From Gammaproteobacteria bacterium (lineage in GTDB: Bacteria > Pseudomonadota > Gammaproteobacteria > Xanthomonadales > Marinicellaceae), in NCBI GenBank assembly GCA_030426065.1, contig JAUHZH010000038.1:1-10329 (forward strand): a DNA stretch of 10,329 nucleotides. Reading direction: 5' to 3'. Both the position numbers and the translations under genes were made by a program. This document shows positions 1-6,785 of the stretch, piece by piece. The notes under the pieces are model-generated. The model did not search any database. It saw only the letters and a program-made list of their open reading frames with translations, and was not told the origin of the DNA. Numbering within the stretch: position 1 is the stretch's first letter; each line of letters starts with the position of its first letter.

Positions 1-1
1 C

Positions 2-1387
2 GAAGCATTTGAAGCACTGGCCACCAACATCGAAACCCAGTACCACGAATACAACAAACAAGCTTACCAACGTGAGCAGTTGGAAAACACGTTCGTCATC
101 ATCCTCACCATCGTTTTGCTGATCAGTGTGTTCCTCGCCATCTTGCGCGCATTCTCTTCAGCCAGGCGTTTGGTCGCACCCATCAAATCCCTGTCAGAAG
201 GCACCCAAGCCATTGCTGAAGGTGACTACAGCCGCATCATTCCAGTGGAAAGCAAAGACGAGCTTGGCTTTTTGGTGGAGTCATTCAACACCATGTCGAC
301 AGAGATTGCCCAATCGAGCGCCCTGGCCCACCGGGCACAATCCGATGCCGAAGGCCAACGCACATACCTTGAAAAAGTGATGTCTCACCTCTCGAGTGGT
401 GTTTTGAGCATTGATGAAGACCAGTTGATCAGGTTGAGTAACGACTCCTGCAACCGCATTTTGCATTTGGGCCAGCGCAATTTGCGAAACCAGAACATCG
501 ACTTCTTGGCCATGAAGAACCCCACCTTGGCGCCACTGGTCACGCTCATCAAAAGCAAAGCCCAGGACAAAACACCCCATTGGCAACAAGAAGTCTTGAT
601 TGCTGAAGATTCGCTGCGGCGCGTTTTGCTGGTCCGGGGCAGTCACATAGACAACGAAGAATTGGAAGGCGGCGCGCACGTGGTGGTGTTCGATGACCAA
701 ACCATCATCAACCAAGCACAAAGGGATGCGGCTTGGTCGGAAGTGGCCCGGCGTTTGGCCCATGAGGTGAAAAACCCTTTGACCCCAATTCAATTGTCTG
801 CTGAACGCATGCTGATGCGATTCTCAGGCAAACTGTCCAAAGAAGAAGACGAAATCCTCAACCGCGCCACCCAAACCATCGTTTCACAAGTCGAAAACTT
901 AAAAACCTTGGTCAATGCGTTTTCTGACTATGCCAAACCACCTGAGCTGAAGAAAGAATTGGGTGGCTTGAACCCGTTGATCAATGAATTGGTCGACTTG
1001 TATTCCATTTCTCACCCTGGGATTCATTTTGAACTGAACCTGTTGCACCCAGAACCCAATCTGCTGCTCGACAAAGGGCGGATGACCCAGCTGTTAACCA
1101 ACTTAATCAAGAACGCCCAAGAAAGTGTCACATCTGGCGAGGTGGCCATATCCATCACCACCGAAACTTCGGCACATGGTTTGTTATTGATCATCAAAGA
1201 CAACGGCCATGGATTCATGCAACAAAACCTGTCTCAAGTGTTCGAGCCTTATGAAACCACCAAAACGCACGGTTCAGGTTTGGGCTTGGCCATCGTGAAG
1301 AAAATTGTCGAAGAACATGGTGGGGAAATCACTTTGAATAACCACGAACACGGCGCCCAAATCAACATCACTTTACCTTTGGCCTGA
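2..1387 (+). CDS. NtrY-like membrane sensor histidine kinase, 5'-truncated by the window edge
   Basis: The reading frame is open from base 2 with no stop, so the gene begins upstream; the TTG at 80 is internal. Residues are counted from that TTG. They show a transmembrane helix (about 4-24), a HAMP linker (about 25-78, ending in the DELGFLVESFNTM pattern), a PAS-like region (about 98-210), and a HisKA dimerisation helix with phospho-acceptor His228 in HEVKNPLTPIQ (codon 761-763). An HATPase domain follows, with N-box NLIKNAQES (341-349), G1 DNGHG (374-378) and G2 GSGLGLA (398-404). The H-box and the HAMP-PAS-HisKA order are typical of NtrY. Such kinases autophosphorylate on His and pass phosphate to an NtrX-type sigma54 activator; no response regulator is visible in this window, so the partner may lie upstream. 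All core catalytic motifs are intact. The ligand is unknown. The gene is followed after 9 bases by the aldehyde dehydrogenase gene. Confidence 0.9.
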   Translation, partial: EAFEALATNIETQYHEYNKQAYQREQLENTFVIILTIVLLISVFLAILRAFSSARRLVAPIKSLSEGTQAIAEGDYSRIIPVESKDELGFLVESFNTMSTEIAQSSALAHRAQSDAEGQRTYLEKVMSHLSSGVLSIDEDQLIRLSNDSCNRILHLGQRNLRNQNIDFLAMKNPTLAPLVTLIKSKAQDKTPHWQQEVLIAEDSLRRVLLVRGSHIDNEELEGGAHVVVFDDQTIINQAQRDAAWSEVARRLAHEVKNPLTPIQLSAERMLMRFSGKLSKEEDEILNRATQTIVSQVENLKTLVNAFSDYAKPPELKKELGGLNPLINELVDLYSISHPGIHFELNLLHPEPNLLLDKGRMTQLLTNLIKNAQESVTSGEVAISITTETSAHGLLLIIKDNGHGFMQQNLSQVFEPYETTKTHGSGLGLAIVKKIVEEHGGEITLNNHEHGAQINITLPLA

Positions 1388-1396
1388 TACACTGAC

Positions 1397-2761
1397 ATGA
1401 TGCATTTAAATCAAACCCTAGAACACATGAAATCTTTGCCACCTTTGACCCTGGCAGAGCGAAAAGCCGGCCTCAAGCGCTTGGCACAAGACATCAAAAC
1501 AAATCAGCAGGCGATTGCTGATGCCATCAATGCCGATTTCAGCCACCGAAGCCAACACGAAACCCGCTTGGCTGAAATCATGTTGAGCTTGGATGAAATC
1601 CATCACAACTTGAAACACTTGCGCCGCTGGACTCAGCCAGTTGTTCAGCACAGCAATTGGAAATTTTATCCCTCCAAATGCGCCATTGTGCCGCAGCCAT
1701 TGGGCGTGGTTGGCATCATGGCACCGTGGAACTACCCTTTCAATTTGGTCATGGCACCCTTGGCTGCCGCCATCGCTGCCGGCAACCGCGTCATGGTCAA
1801 ACCGTCTGAAATCACCACCCAAACAGCAGAACTGATCAAAGACATGCTTCACCGGGTGTTTGGCGCTGATGTGGTCCATGTGGTCACCGGCGATGTCGAA
1901 GTGGCGGCTGCCTTCAGTCAATTGCCGCTCGACCACATTCTGTTCACCGGTTCGACACAGGTGGGCAAGATCATCATGCGCAATGCGGCAGAACACCTGA
2001 CGCCTGTGACCTTGGAACTGGGTGGCAAATCGCCGGTTGTGATTGACGCAGGTTACGATCTCAATCGCGCCGCGCGCAGCATCGTCAGTGGCAAATGGTT
2101 CAACGCAGGTCAAACCTGCATCGCTCCCGATTACATTTTGATCGATCCAAAGCGCAAAACAGCCCTGCTTGCTGCCATCAAAACACAGTTCGAACAAGCT
2201 TATCCTGATTGGAACAACAACCCCGACTACACCCACATCGTCAACGACCAGCACCACAACCGATTGGCATCACTGCTGCAAGACATCCCGAGTGAGCAGG
2301 TCATTCACCTGACGGCTGATTCTGAGCAAGACAGGCGATTCACACCCTGTTTGGTTAATGACCCGGACCTCGACAGCCCTTTGATGCAAAATGAAATCTT
2401 TGGGCCGATAATGCCCATCATTAGCAGCCCGAACCTGGAGGCCGATTTGGCATTCATCAACCAAAGGGCCAGGCCGCTGACTTTGTATTTGTTCAGCAAC
2501 CGCAGTTCAACCATAGAACGCATCAAGACCCAAACCACATCAGGCAGTTTGGCCATCAACGACACCTTGGTGCAGTTTGCTCAGGAAGGGTTGGCTTTTG
2601 GCGGTGTCGGTGCCAGTGGCATGGGCTCTTACCATGGTCATGAAGGTTTCAAAGCAATGAGCCACATGAAGCCGGTGTACTACCAATCAAGACTTAACTT
2701 CAATGGCTTGGCCAGAGCCCCATTCACCCGATTGAAGGATAAAATCATCAATTGGCTGTGA
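1397..2761 (+). CDS. NAD(P)-dependent aldehyde dehydrogenase, coniferyl-aldehyde dehydrogenase type
   Basis: This 454-residue cytosolic enzyme should oxidise an aldehyde to a carboxylate using NAD(P)+. The aldehyde dehydrogenase core is complete: Asn112 in PWNYPF, Lys135 in VKPSE for cofactor binding, the FTGST loop (183-187), general-base Glu207 in LELGGKSP, nucleophile Cys241 in GQTCIAPDY, and the NEIFGP motif at 332-337. Length and the short hydrophobic C-terminus fit the class-3-like group often annotated as coniferyl aldehyde dehydrogenase (CalB), but the true substrate cannot be read from sequence; fatty or aromatic aldehydes are both possible. Two in-frame ATGs stand at 1397 and 1400. 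Neither has a clear Shine-Dalgarno sequence, so translation probably depends on coupling to the kinase gene ending 9 bases upstream. No T-rich intrinsic terminator follows. Confidence 0.92.
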   Translation: MMHLNQTLEHMKSLPPLTLAERKAGLKRLAQDIKTNQQAIADAINADFSHRSQHETRLAEIMLSLDEIHHNLKHLRRWTQPVVQHSNWKFYPSKCAIVPQPLGVVGIMAPWNYPFNLVMAPLAAAIAAGNRVMVKPSEITTQTAELIKDMLHRVFGADVVHVVTGDVEVAAAFSQLPLDHILFTGSTQVGKIIMRNAAEHLTPVTLELGGKSPVVIDAGYDLNRAARSIVSGKWFNAGQTCIAPDYILIDPKRKTALLAAIKTQFEQAYPDWNNNPDYTHIVNDQHHNRLASLLQDIPSEQVIHLTADSEQDRRFTPCLVNDPDLDSPLMQNEIFGPIMPIISSPNLEADLAFINQRARPLTLYLFSNRSSTIERIKTQTTSGSLAINDTLVQFAQEGLAFGGVGASGMGSYHGHEGFKAMSHMKPVYYQSRLNFNGLARAPFTRLKDKIINWL

Positions 2762-2841
2762 CCCAAAGCCTGCTCAAATGACCCCACCTTTTGGCACATG
2801 TTTCTTTTCTGCCAATGGGTTAACATAATTAAAGTAAAGGC

Positions 2842-2870
2842 GTTACAACACGAATGGACTGAATTAAAAT
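2842..2870 (+). promoter_or_regulatory. Candidate sigma70 promoter for the qmcA operon
   Basis: A -35-like GTTACA (2842-2847, 4/6 matches) and a -10-like TAAAAT (2865-2870, 5/6) are separated by exactly 17 bases. Transcription from here would start near 2877 and give a leader of about 185 bases. The assignment rests only on hexamer matching by eye. A competing -10 such as TAGATT at 3012-3017 is possible, so confidence is low. Confidence 0.3.
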
Positions 2871-2921
2871 GGTTTGTTCGTGGAAGTTTGAATGTGAATG
2901 TGGGGATTCATGCAAGGGCGC

Positions 2922-2947
2922 TTCTGAGTTGACCTTTCTACTCAGAA
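2922..2947 (+). repeat. Inverted repeat, 8-bp stem with 10-base loop
   Basis: TTCTGAGT (2922-2929) and ACTCAGAA (2940-2947) are perfect reverse complements around a 10-base loop. No T-run follows, so this is not an intrinsic terminator. It would lie in the qmcA leader RNA, or could act as a DNA operator. Confidence 0.5.
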
Positions 2948-2951
2948 TACA

Positions 2952-2968
2952 AGCCAACTGATTTGGCT
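2952..2968 (+). repeat. Inverted repeat, 6-bp stem with 5-base loop
   Basis: AGCCAA (2952-2957) pairs with TTGGCT (2963-2968). It lies four bases after the preceding hairpin. GGCTG at 2965-2969 could instead pair with CAGCC at 3034-3038, so the two downstream hairpins could be mutually exclusive in RNA. A 6-bp stem alone could be chance. Confidence 0.35.
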
Positions 2969-3023
2969 GCACTATTCCCTCGTGGCGGGCTACATCATCA
3001 TTCAGTTTTCATAGATTATAAAG

Positions 3024-3038
3024 GGCTGTTGAACAGCC
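3024..3038 (+). repeat. 15-base perfect palindrome just upstream of the qmcA ribosome binding site
   Basis: GGCTGTT and AACAGCC flank a single central G. As DNA it is a good dyad for a dimeric repressor. As RNA it folds to a 5-bp stem (GGCTG/CAGCC) with a TTGAA loop, 11 bases before the AGGAGG. Either use would place control close to qmcA translation or transcription start. Confidence 0.45.
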
Positions 3039-3049
3039 GCTTATCACAC

Positions 3050-3055
3050 AGGAGG
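3050..3055 (+). promoter_or_regulatory. Strong Shine-Dalgarno of qmcA
   Basis: AGGAGG lies 5 bases before the ATG at 3061. It fixes that start codon and predicts high translation, unlike most other genes in this window, which lack a recognisable ribosome binding site. Confidence 0.8.
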
Positions 3056-3060
3056 AAACA

Positions 3061-3981
3061 ATGGGTTCAGAAATTTTTTATGGCATTCTGGTCGTCTTTG
3101 GCGTGGTGTTCTTGAAGAGCGTTTTCGTCATGGTACCACAAGGCTTTGAATACACTGTGGAACGTTTTGGACAATTCCGAAAAACGTTCACACCGGGTTT
3201 GGGTATGAAAATCCCTTTCGTTGACCGCATCGGTCGAAAAATCAACATGATGGAACAAGTGGCCAATGTGCCTTCACAGGAAGTGATCACCAAAGACAAC
3301 GCGGTGGTCACCGTTGATGGCGTGGTCTTTTACCAGATTTTGGATGCAGTCAAAGCTGCATATGAAGTGAACCGTCTGGAATATGCGATTTTGAATTTGA
3401 CCATGACCAACATCCGTACCGTTTTGGGTGCGATGGATTTGGACGAATCTTTATCAAAACGTGACGAGATCAATCAAAGGTTGTTGGCTGTGGTCGACGA
3501 AGCCACATCTCCCTGGGGTGTCAAAGTGACTCGAATTGAGATCAAAGACATCCGTCCACCACATGATCTGGTTTCAGCGATGGCTCGTCAGATGAAAGCC
3601 GAACGTGACAAAAGGGCAGAAATTCTGGAAGCCGAAGGCCACAGACAATCTGAAATTTTGCGCGCAGAAGGCAGCAAACAGTCTGCTATCTTGGAAGCCG
3701 AAGGTTTGAAAGAAGCGGCCTTCCGTGAAGCCGAAGCCCGTGAGCGTCAGGCGGAAGCCGAGGCCAAAGCCACACACATGGTTTCTAAAGCCATTGCCGC
3801 GGGTGATGTCCAAGCGATCAACTATTTTGTTGCACAAAAATACTTGGAAGCCTTCGGTAAATTCGCAGACTCAGAAAACCAAAAAACCATGATTTTGCCG
3901 ATGGAAGCCACCAACATTTTGGGTTCATTGGCGGGCATCACTGAATTGGCCAAAGAGGTCAAAGGCAATAAGGAGTCTTGA
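3061..3981 (+). CDS. qmcA: SPFH/band-7 (stomatin-like) membrane scaffold protein QmcA
   Basis: This 306-residue protein matches the length of E. coli QmcA (about 305). An N-terminal hydrophobic helix (about 4-24) anchors it in the inner membrane. The SPFH domain follows (about 25-180), with VPQGFEYTVERFGQF, TPGLGMKIPFVD, and the family block SPWGVKVTRIEIKDIRPP at about 150-167. A long Ala/Glu-rich coiled coil spans about 175-240 and is built of 11-residue repeats. The C-terminal segment (about 240-295) carries a YFVAQKYLEAF motif as in stomatins. Stomatin/QmcA proteins form large oligomeric cages or membrane microdomains and, in known cases, associate with membrane proteases such as FtsH; that role here is inferred from family. 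The gene has a strong AGGAGG and is followed after one base by its usual NfeD-family partner, as in E. coli ybbK-ybbJ. Confidence 0.93.
   Translation: MGSEIFYGILVVFGVVFLKSVFVMVPQGFEYTVERFGQFRKTFTPGLGMKIPFVDRIGRKINMMEQVANVPSQEVITKDNAVVTVDGVVFYQILDAVKAAYEVNRLEYAILNLTMTNIRTVLGAMDLDESLSKRDEINQRLLAVVDEATSPWGVKVTRIEIKDIRPPHDLVSAMARQMKAERDKRAEILEAEGHRQSEILRAEGSKQSAILEAEGLKEAAFREAEARERQAEAEAKATHMVSKAIAAGDVQAINYFVAQKYLEAFGKFADSENQKTMILPMEATNILGSLAGITELAKEVKGNKES
3619..3750 (+). repeat. Four tandem 11-residue (hendecad) repeats encoded in qmcA
   Basis: QmcA residues 187-230 divide into four 11-residue units: EILEAEGHRQS, EILRAEGSKQS, AILEAEGLKEA and AFREAEARERQ. At the DNA level, GAAGCCGAAG recurs. 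Hendecad spacing favours a nearly straight or right-handed coiled coil, the arrangement known for SPFH oligomers. Confidence 0.8.
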
Positions 3982-3982
3982 T

Positions 3983-4432
3983 ATGATGGCCTGGTTGTTT
4001 GAATTGACCGCATGGCACTGGCTCAGCATCGCCGTGGCCATGCTGGTTTTGGAAATGTTTTCAGGTACCGTTTACCTGTTGTGGATCAGTTTTGCTGCAG
4101 CCGCCACTGCCTTGTTGATGTGGGCATTTGATTTGGGTTGGGAAGCCCAGGTGTCTTTGTTCACCATCGTTTCTATTTTGTCGGTGCTGGCGTGGCATCA
4201 ATACGACAAGAAACGAGACAAAACACCCACTCGACCCCTTTTGAATAAACGCGGTCACCAGTACATTGGCCGAACGTTTCAATTGAGCCACGCCATAGAG
4301 AATGGTGTAGGCAAAATCAATGTCGATGATTCGTCTTGGAAAGTCAAAGGGGCAGATGCGCCCGTCGACACCAAAGTCAAAGTCACTGACATTGAAGGTA
4401 CCGTATTAATTGTAGAAATCCTAGGAGGATAA
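3983..4432 (+). CDS. ybbJ: NfeD-family inner-membrane protein (YbbJ-like), QmcA partner
   Basis: This 149-residue protein has three hydrophobic segments (about 11-31, 31-51 and 55-72), then a basic linker (KKRDK) and a small OB-fold-like beta domain (about 92-147). The beta domain contains GHQYIGRTFQL, ENGVGKINVDDSSWKVKG and VKVTDIEGTVLIVE. This short NfeD type, without the N-terminal serine protease domain of long NfeD, is the standard partner of QmcA/stomatin. It is thought to help SPFH assemblies form or localise; the biochemical role is not settled. An AAGGAG at 3970-3975 lies 7 bases before the first ATG; a second ATG follows directly at 3986. The gene starts one base after the qmcA stop. 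Its last two Gly codons double as the Shine-Dalgarno of the next gene. Confidence 0.9.
   Translation: MMAWLFELTAWHWLSIAVAMLVLEMFSGTVYLLWISFAAAATALLMWAFDLGWEAQVSLFTIVSILSVLAWHQYDKKRDKTPTRPLLNKRGHQYIGRTFQLSHAIENGVGKINVDDSSWKVKGADAPVDTKVKVTDIEGTVLIVEILGG
4423..4428 (+). promoter_or_regulatory. Shine-Dalgarno of the lipoprotein gene, inside the end of ybbJ
   Basis: AGGAGG overlaps the two terminal Gly codons of ybbJ and lies 5 bases before ATG 4434. The ybbJ stop codon (4430-4432) falls in the spacer, so ribosomes ending ybbJ can restart directly. This argues for coupled expression of the two proteins. Confidence 0.8.
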
Positions 4433-4433
4433 A

Positions 4434-6185
4434 ATGAAAAAAATGATCACCATGGCCGTACTGGCCACCGGATTGATGGCGTGCAGCGACGACGGGCAAC
4501 AAGCGCAAGCACCCAAACAAGCCGTTCAACCCGTCGCCCAAGCCGACATTTTGAACTACATCCCAGCCAAAACGCCGTTGTTGGGCTTGGGTGGATTAAG
4601 TAACGACCAACTGCCCAAAGGTTACGTCGACACCATGGAAGGCTATTTGGAAGCGTCTATGGAATCGATGGAAGGATTGGTGGATCAAGCATTTGAAGCG
4701 GCAGTGGCCAAAGGTGGTGAAGAAGCCGCCATGGTTGAAAACAAAATCAAACCCTTTATCAATAAATGGTTCATTGACGGTGAAATGAAGGATTTGGGTT
4801 TGACGTTCAGAGACGCTCAATTTGCATTGTATGCGGTTGACTTGTTCCCTGTGCTGCGACTCAAGTTGAACAGTGGCCATCAGATGAATGCCATGTTGGA
4901 CGAAGCGGCCACTGAATTTGAAATGCCTTTCAATGTCAGCAACATCGGCAACATGAAAGTGCGTGAAGCAGGTAACCACGAATTGACCTTGTTGCTGGCT
5001 GTCAGTGATGATTACTTGGTGGTCACAGCGGCGCCAACACCCATCAAAGACCAAATCATCAATCGCTTGTTGGGTCAAGAAAAACCGGCCAGCAGCCTGG
5101 CTCAAGACAGTTCAATGATCAGTGAAGTCAAGAACAAGCACGGTTTCATTTTCGATGACGTTTTTGTTTTGGACATCGCACAAGTGGCTGACTACTTCAT
5201 CAACCCTGCCAAGCACAACTCAGCCTTGTTGAACTTTTTACAAATTGAAGACAACATGTTGTCAGATGTGTGTAAAACTGAATTCACTGCTATGGTCAAC
5301 AACATGCCCCGATGGGTGGCTGGTTTGACTTCCGTCACAAACAACAGTTATGGCATGAAAATGGTTTTTGAAACCAGTGAAAGCATAGGTGCCGATTTGG
5401 CTCAGTTGGCCGGTCGAGTACCCAGCACCAACAACGATTCAGCTTTGAGCTTTGGTTTGAGCTTTGATATTTTGAATGCCAAAAAAGTGGCGCAAAAATA
5501 CGCCCAATCTTTGGTTGATGCGCCTTACCAGTGCGAACATTTGGTTGCCATCAATGGCAATGCCAGCACCTTATTGGCCCAAGCCAGCCAACCGCTGCCA
5601 CCCATGGTCAGCAACTTCAAAGGCATAGCATACAGTTTGGATGACTTGAAACTGAACCCAGCTGCCATTGATTCAACCGCGGGTGAAAAGATTGTTGAAA
5701 ACATCAAAGCGCAAGTTTTGGTGGCTGTAGACAATGCCGATGCTTTGATGGGCATGGCCCAAATGATGGTGCCTCAACTGGCTGAAGTGACACTGAACAC
5801 CGACGGATCATTGATTCATTTGGGTGACAAACTGCCAGTCTCAGGCAAAGACATCCCCGTATCAATAGACCACCTTTTTGGTGCCATGTCAGACCACACC
5901 ATTGGACTGTCAGTTGGACACGACCAAGGTGGGCATTTGAGCGATTTGGTGAAATCTGATGGCGACAATAAATTGATGACATTTTCTGCCACTGGCGAAG
6001 GGTACAAAAACATCATGGAACAGATTTTTGCCATGACCGACATGCCTGGCCTCTCAGACAAAGTCAAACAAGAGCTGCAAATGCAAAAAGACATGACTTT
6101 GAACACCATTTATTGGTCTCATGCGGTGGGAAGCATCACGTTCACCAACGCAGGATTGGTTCTCGACACAGTGATTCAATTCTGA
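4434..6185 (+). CDS. Large lipoprotein of unknown function in the qmcA-ybbJ operon
   Basis: I do not recognise a named family with certainty; the overall look resembles DUF3352-type proteins. The 583-residue product starts with a lipoprotein signal (Lys-Lys, hydrophobic 5-15, lipobox LMAC), giving lipidated Cys17. Residue +2 is Ser, not Asp, so the Lol sorting rule predicts outer-membrane delivery facing the periplasm. A Gln/Ala/Pro-rich linker (about 20-37) precedes a globular region with alternating alpha and beta character. The mature part has only two more cysteines (Cys280, Cys367), which could form a disulfide. There are no transmembrane helices after the signal and no obvious catalytic motif. 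It is translationally coupled to ybbJ and followed by a terminator, so it belongs to the QmcA/NfeD unit. Its role there is unknown; a periplasmic partner is only an inference from position. Confidence 0.85.
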   Translation: MKKMITMAVLATGLMACSDDGQQAQAPKQAVQPVAQADILNYIPAKTPLLGLGGLSNDQLPKGYVDTMEGYLEASMESMEGLVDQAFEAAVAKGGEEAAMVENKIKPFINKWFIDGEMKDLGLTFRDAQFALYAVDLFPVLRLKLNSGHQMNAMLDEAATEFEMPFNVSNIGNMKVREAGNHELTLLLAVSDDYLVVTAAPTPIKDQIINRLLGQEKPASSLAQDSSMISEVKNKHGFIFDDVFVLDIAQVADYFINPAKHNSALLNFLQIEDNMLSDVCKTEFTAMVNNMPRWVAGLTSVTNNSYGMKMVFETSESIGADLAQLAGRVPSTNNDSALSFGLSFDILNAKKVAQKYAQSLVDAPYQCEHLVAINGNASTLLAQASQPLPPMVSNFKGIAYSLDDLKLNPAAIDSTAGEKIVENIKAQVLVAVDNADALMGMAQMMVPQLAEVTLNTDGSLIHLGDKLPVSGKDIPVSIDHLFGAMSDHTIGLSVGHDQGGHLSDLVKSDGDNKLMTFSATGEGYKNIMEQIFAMTDMPGLSDKVKQELQMQKDMTLNTIYWSHAVGSITFTNAGLVLDTVIQF

Positions 6186-6204
6186 TTGAACTGACCATTT
6201 TGAC

Positions 6205-6230
6205 AAAGCGCCCTCCGGGGCGCTTTTTTT
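6205..6230 (+). terminator. Rho-independent terminator of the qmcA-ybbJ-lipoprotein operon
   Basis: A perfect 9-bp stem, AAAGCGCCC (6205-6213) with GGGCGCTTT (6218-6226), closes on a UCCG tetraloop of the stable C(UNCG)G class. Seven T residues (6224-6230) follow. It lies 20 bases after the lipoprotein stop and only 12 bases before the yrdA start. Confidence 0.93.
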
Positions 6231-6242
6231 GCTTTACATTAT

Positions 6243-6785
6243 ATGAACATCAGAAAATTCAACAATGACAAGCCTACCATCGCTGCCTCGGCATACATCG
6301 ACCCCGCAGCATGTGTGATTGGTCGGGTTGAGATTGGTAACGATGCTTCCATTTGGCCCATGACCGTCATCCGTGGCGACGTCAATCACATTCACATTGG
6401 CCCGATGAGTAACATTCAAGATGGGTCCGTTTTGCATGTGACTCATGTGGGCCCCTATGACCCGGAAGGTGGTCCACTGAAGATTGGTCGAGGTGTCACC
6501 GTAGGACATGGTGCCATTCTGCATGCTTGTACAATTGATGATTTTTGTCTGGTTGGTATGGGTTCGACGATCTTGGATAAGGCGCACATGGAACACCACA
6601 GCATGCTGGGAGCGGGCAGTGTTTTGCCACCAGGTAAAGTGATCAAGAGCGGTGAATTGTGGGTCGGGAACCCCGCGAAGAAAGTGAAAGACCTGACGCC
6701 TTCTCAGATCGAATCGCTTGAATATTCAGCCAAGCATTATGTTAAACTGAAGAATCAGTACCTCGCTCAAACAACAGATGATTGA
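6243..6785 (+). CDS. yrdA: Gamma-class carbonic anhydrase-like protein (YrdA family)
   Basis: The 180-residue protein aligns along its length with E. coli YrdA (184): IWPMTVIRGDVNHIHIG, SNIQDGSVLHVTH, TVGHGAILHACTI, LVGMGSTILD and an ending with YSAKHYVKLKNQYL. It is a left-handed beta-helix of hexapeptide repeats, expected to form a trimer with metal held by three histidines at subunit interfaces. By position these are His68, His89 and His94 (the last two spaced x4, as in Cam-type enzymes). Some YrdA/PaaY members show weak or no carbonic anhydrase activity, so CO2 hydration is likely but not assured. ATG 6243 is the only in-frame start after the stop at 6201; it has no Shine-Dalgarno sequence and directly follows a terminator. 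The gene overlaps the next by 8 bases. Confidence 0.92.
   Translation: MNIRKFNNDKPTIAASAYIDPAACVIGRVEIGNDASIWPMTVIRGDVNHIHIGPMSNIQDGSVLHVTHVGPYDPEGGPLKIGRGVTVGHGAILHACTIDDFCLVGMGSTILDKAHMEHHSMLGAGSVLPPGKVIKSGELWVGNPAKKVKDLTPSQIESLEYSAKHYVKLKNQYLAQTTDD

Larger units (their letters stand above)
2762..3060 (+). other. Intergenic leader region upstream of qmcA
   Basis: These 299 bases lie between the aldehyde dehydrogenase stop and the qmcA start. No long ORF is present; a 30-codon Cys-rich ORF at 2869-2961 is discussed as a finding. The region holds a candidate sigma70 promoter (2842-2870), another possible -10 hexamer CATAAT (2824-2829) without a good -35, and a weak inverted repeat TTGGCA/TGCCAA (2791-2815). 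Three further inverted repeats lie between the promoter and the ribosome binding site. It most likely carries the promoter and 5' untranslated leader of the qmcA operon. I do not recognise a known riboswitch in it. Confidence 0.55.

Noticed and set aside
80..82. TTG as the start of the histidine kinase gene
   Set aside because: The frame is open back to base 2 and encodes an NtrY-like periplasmic stretch, and no ribosome binding site precedes the TTG, so it is an internal Leu codon.
100..115. 16-base direct repeat of this segment with 8508-8523
   Set aside because: Both copies encode Ile-Ile-Leu-Thr-Ile in membrane helices; it is coincidental use of the same codons in hydrophobic segments.
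1418..2257. 279-codon ORF on the minus strand
   Set aside because: It lies wholly antisense to the aldehyde dehydrogenase gene, has no recognisable domain, and is a by-product of codon bias. Other antisense ORFs such as 281-793, 4596-5105 and 6877-7398 were rejected for the same reason.
2791..2815. Terminator for the aldehyde dehydrogenase gene
   Set aside because: The TTGGCA/TGCCAA stem is only 6 bp with a 13-base loop, and no T-run follows.
6200..6240. Standard sigma70 promoter built on the perfect TTGACA at 6200-6205
   Set aside because: No acceptable -10 lies 16-18 bases downstream; that position is the terminator stem end and T-run.
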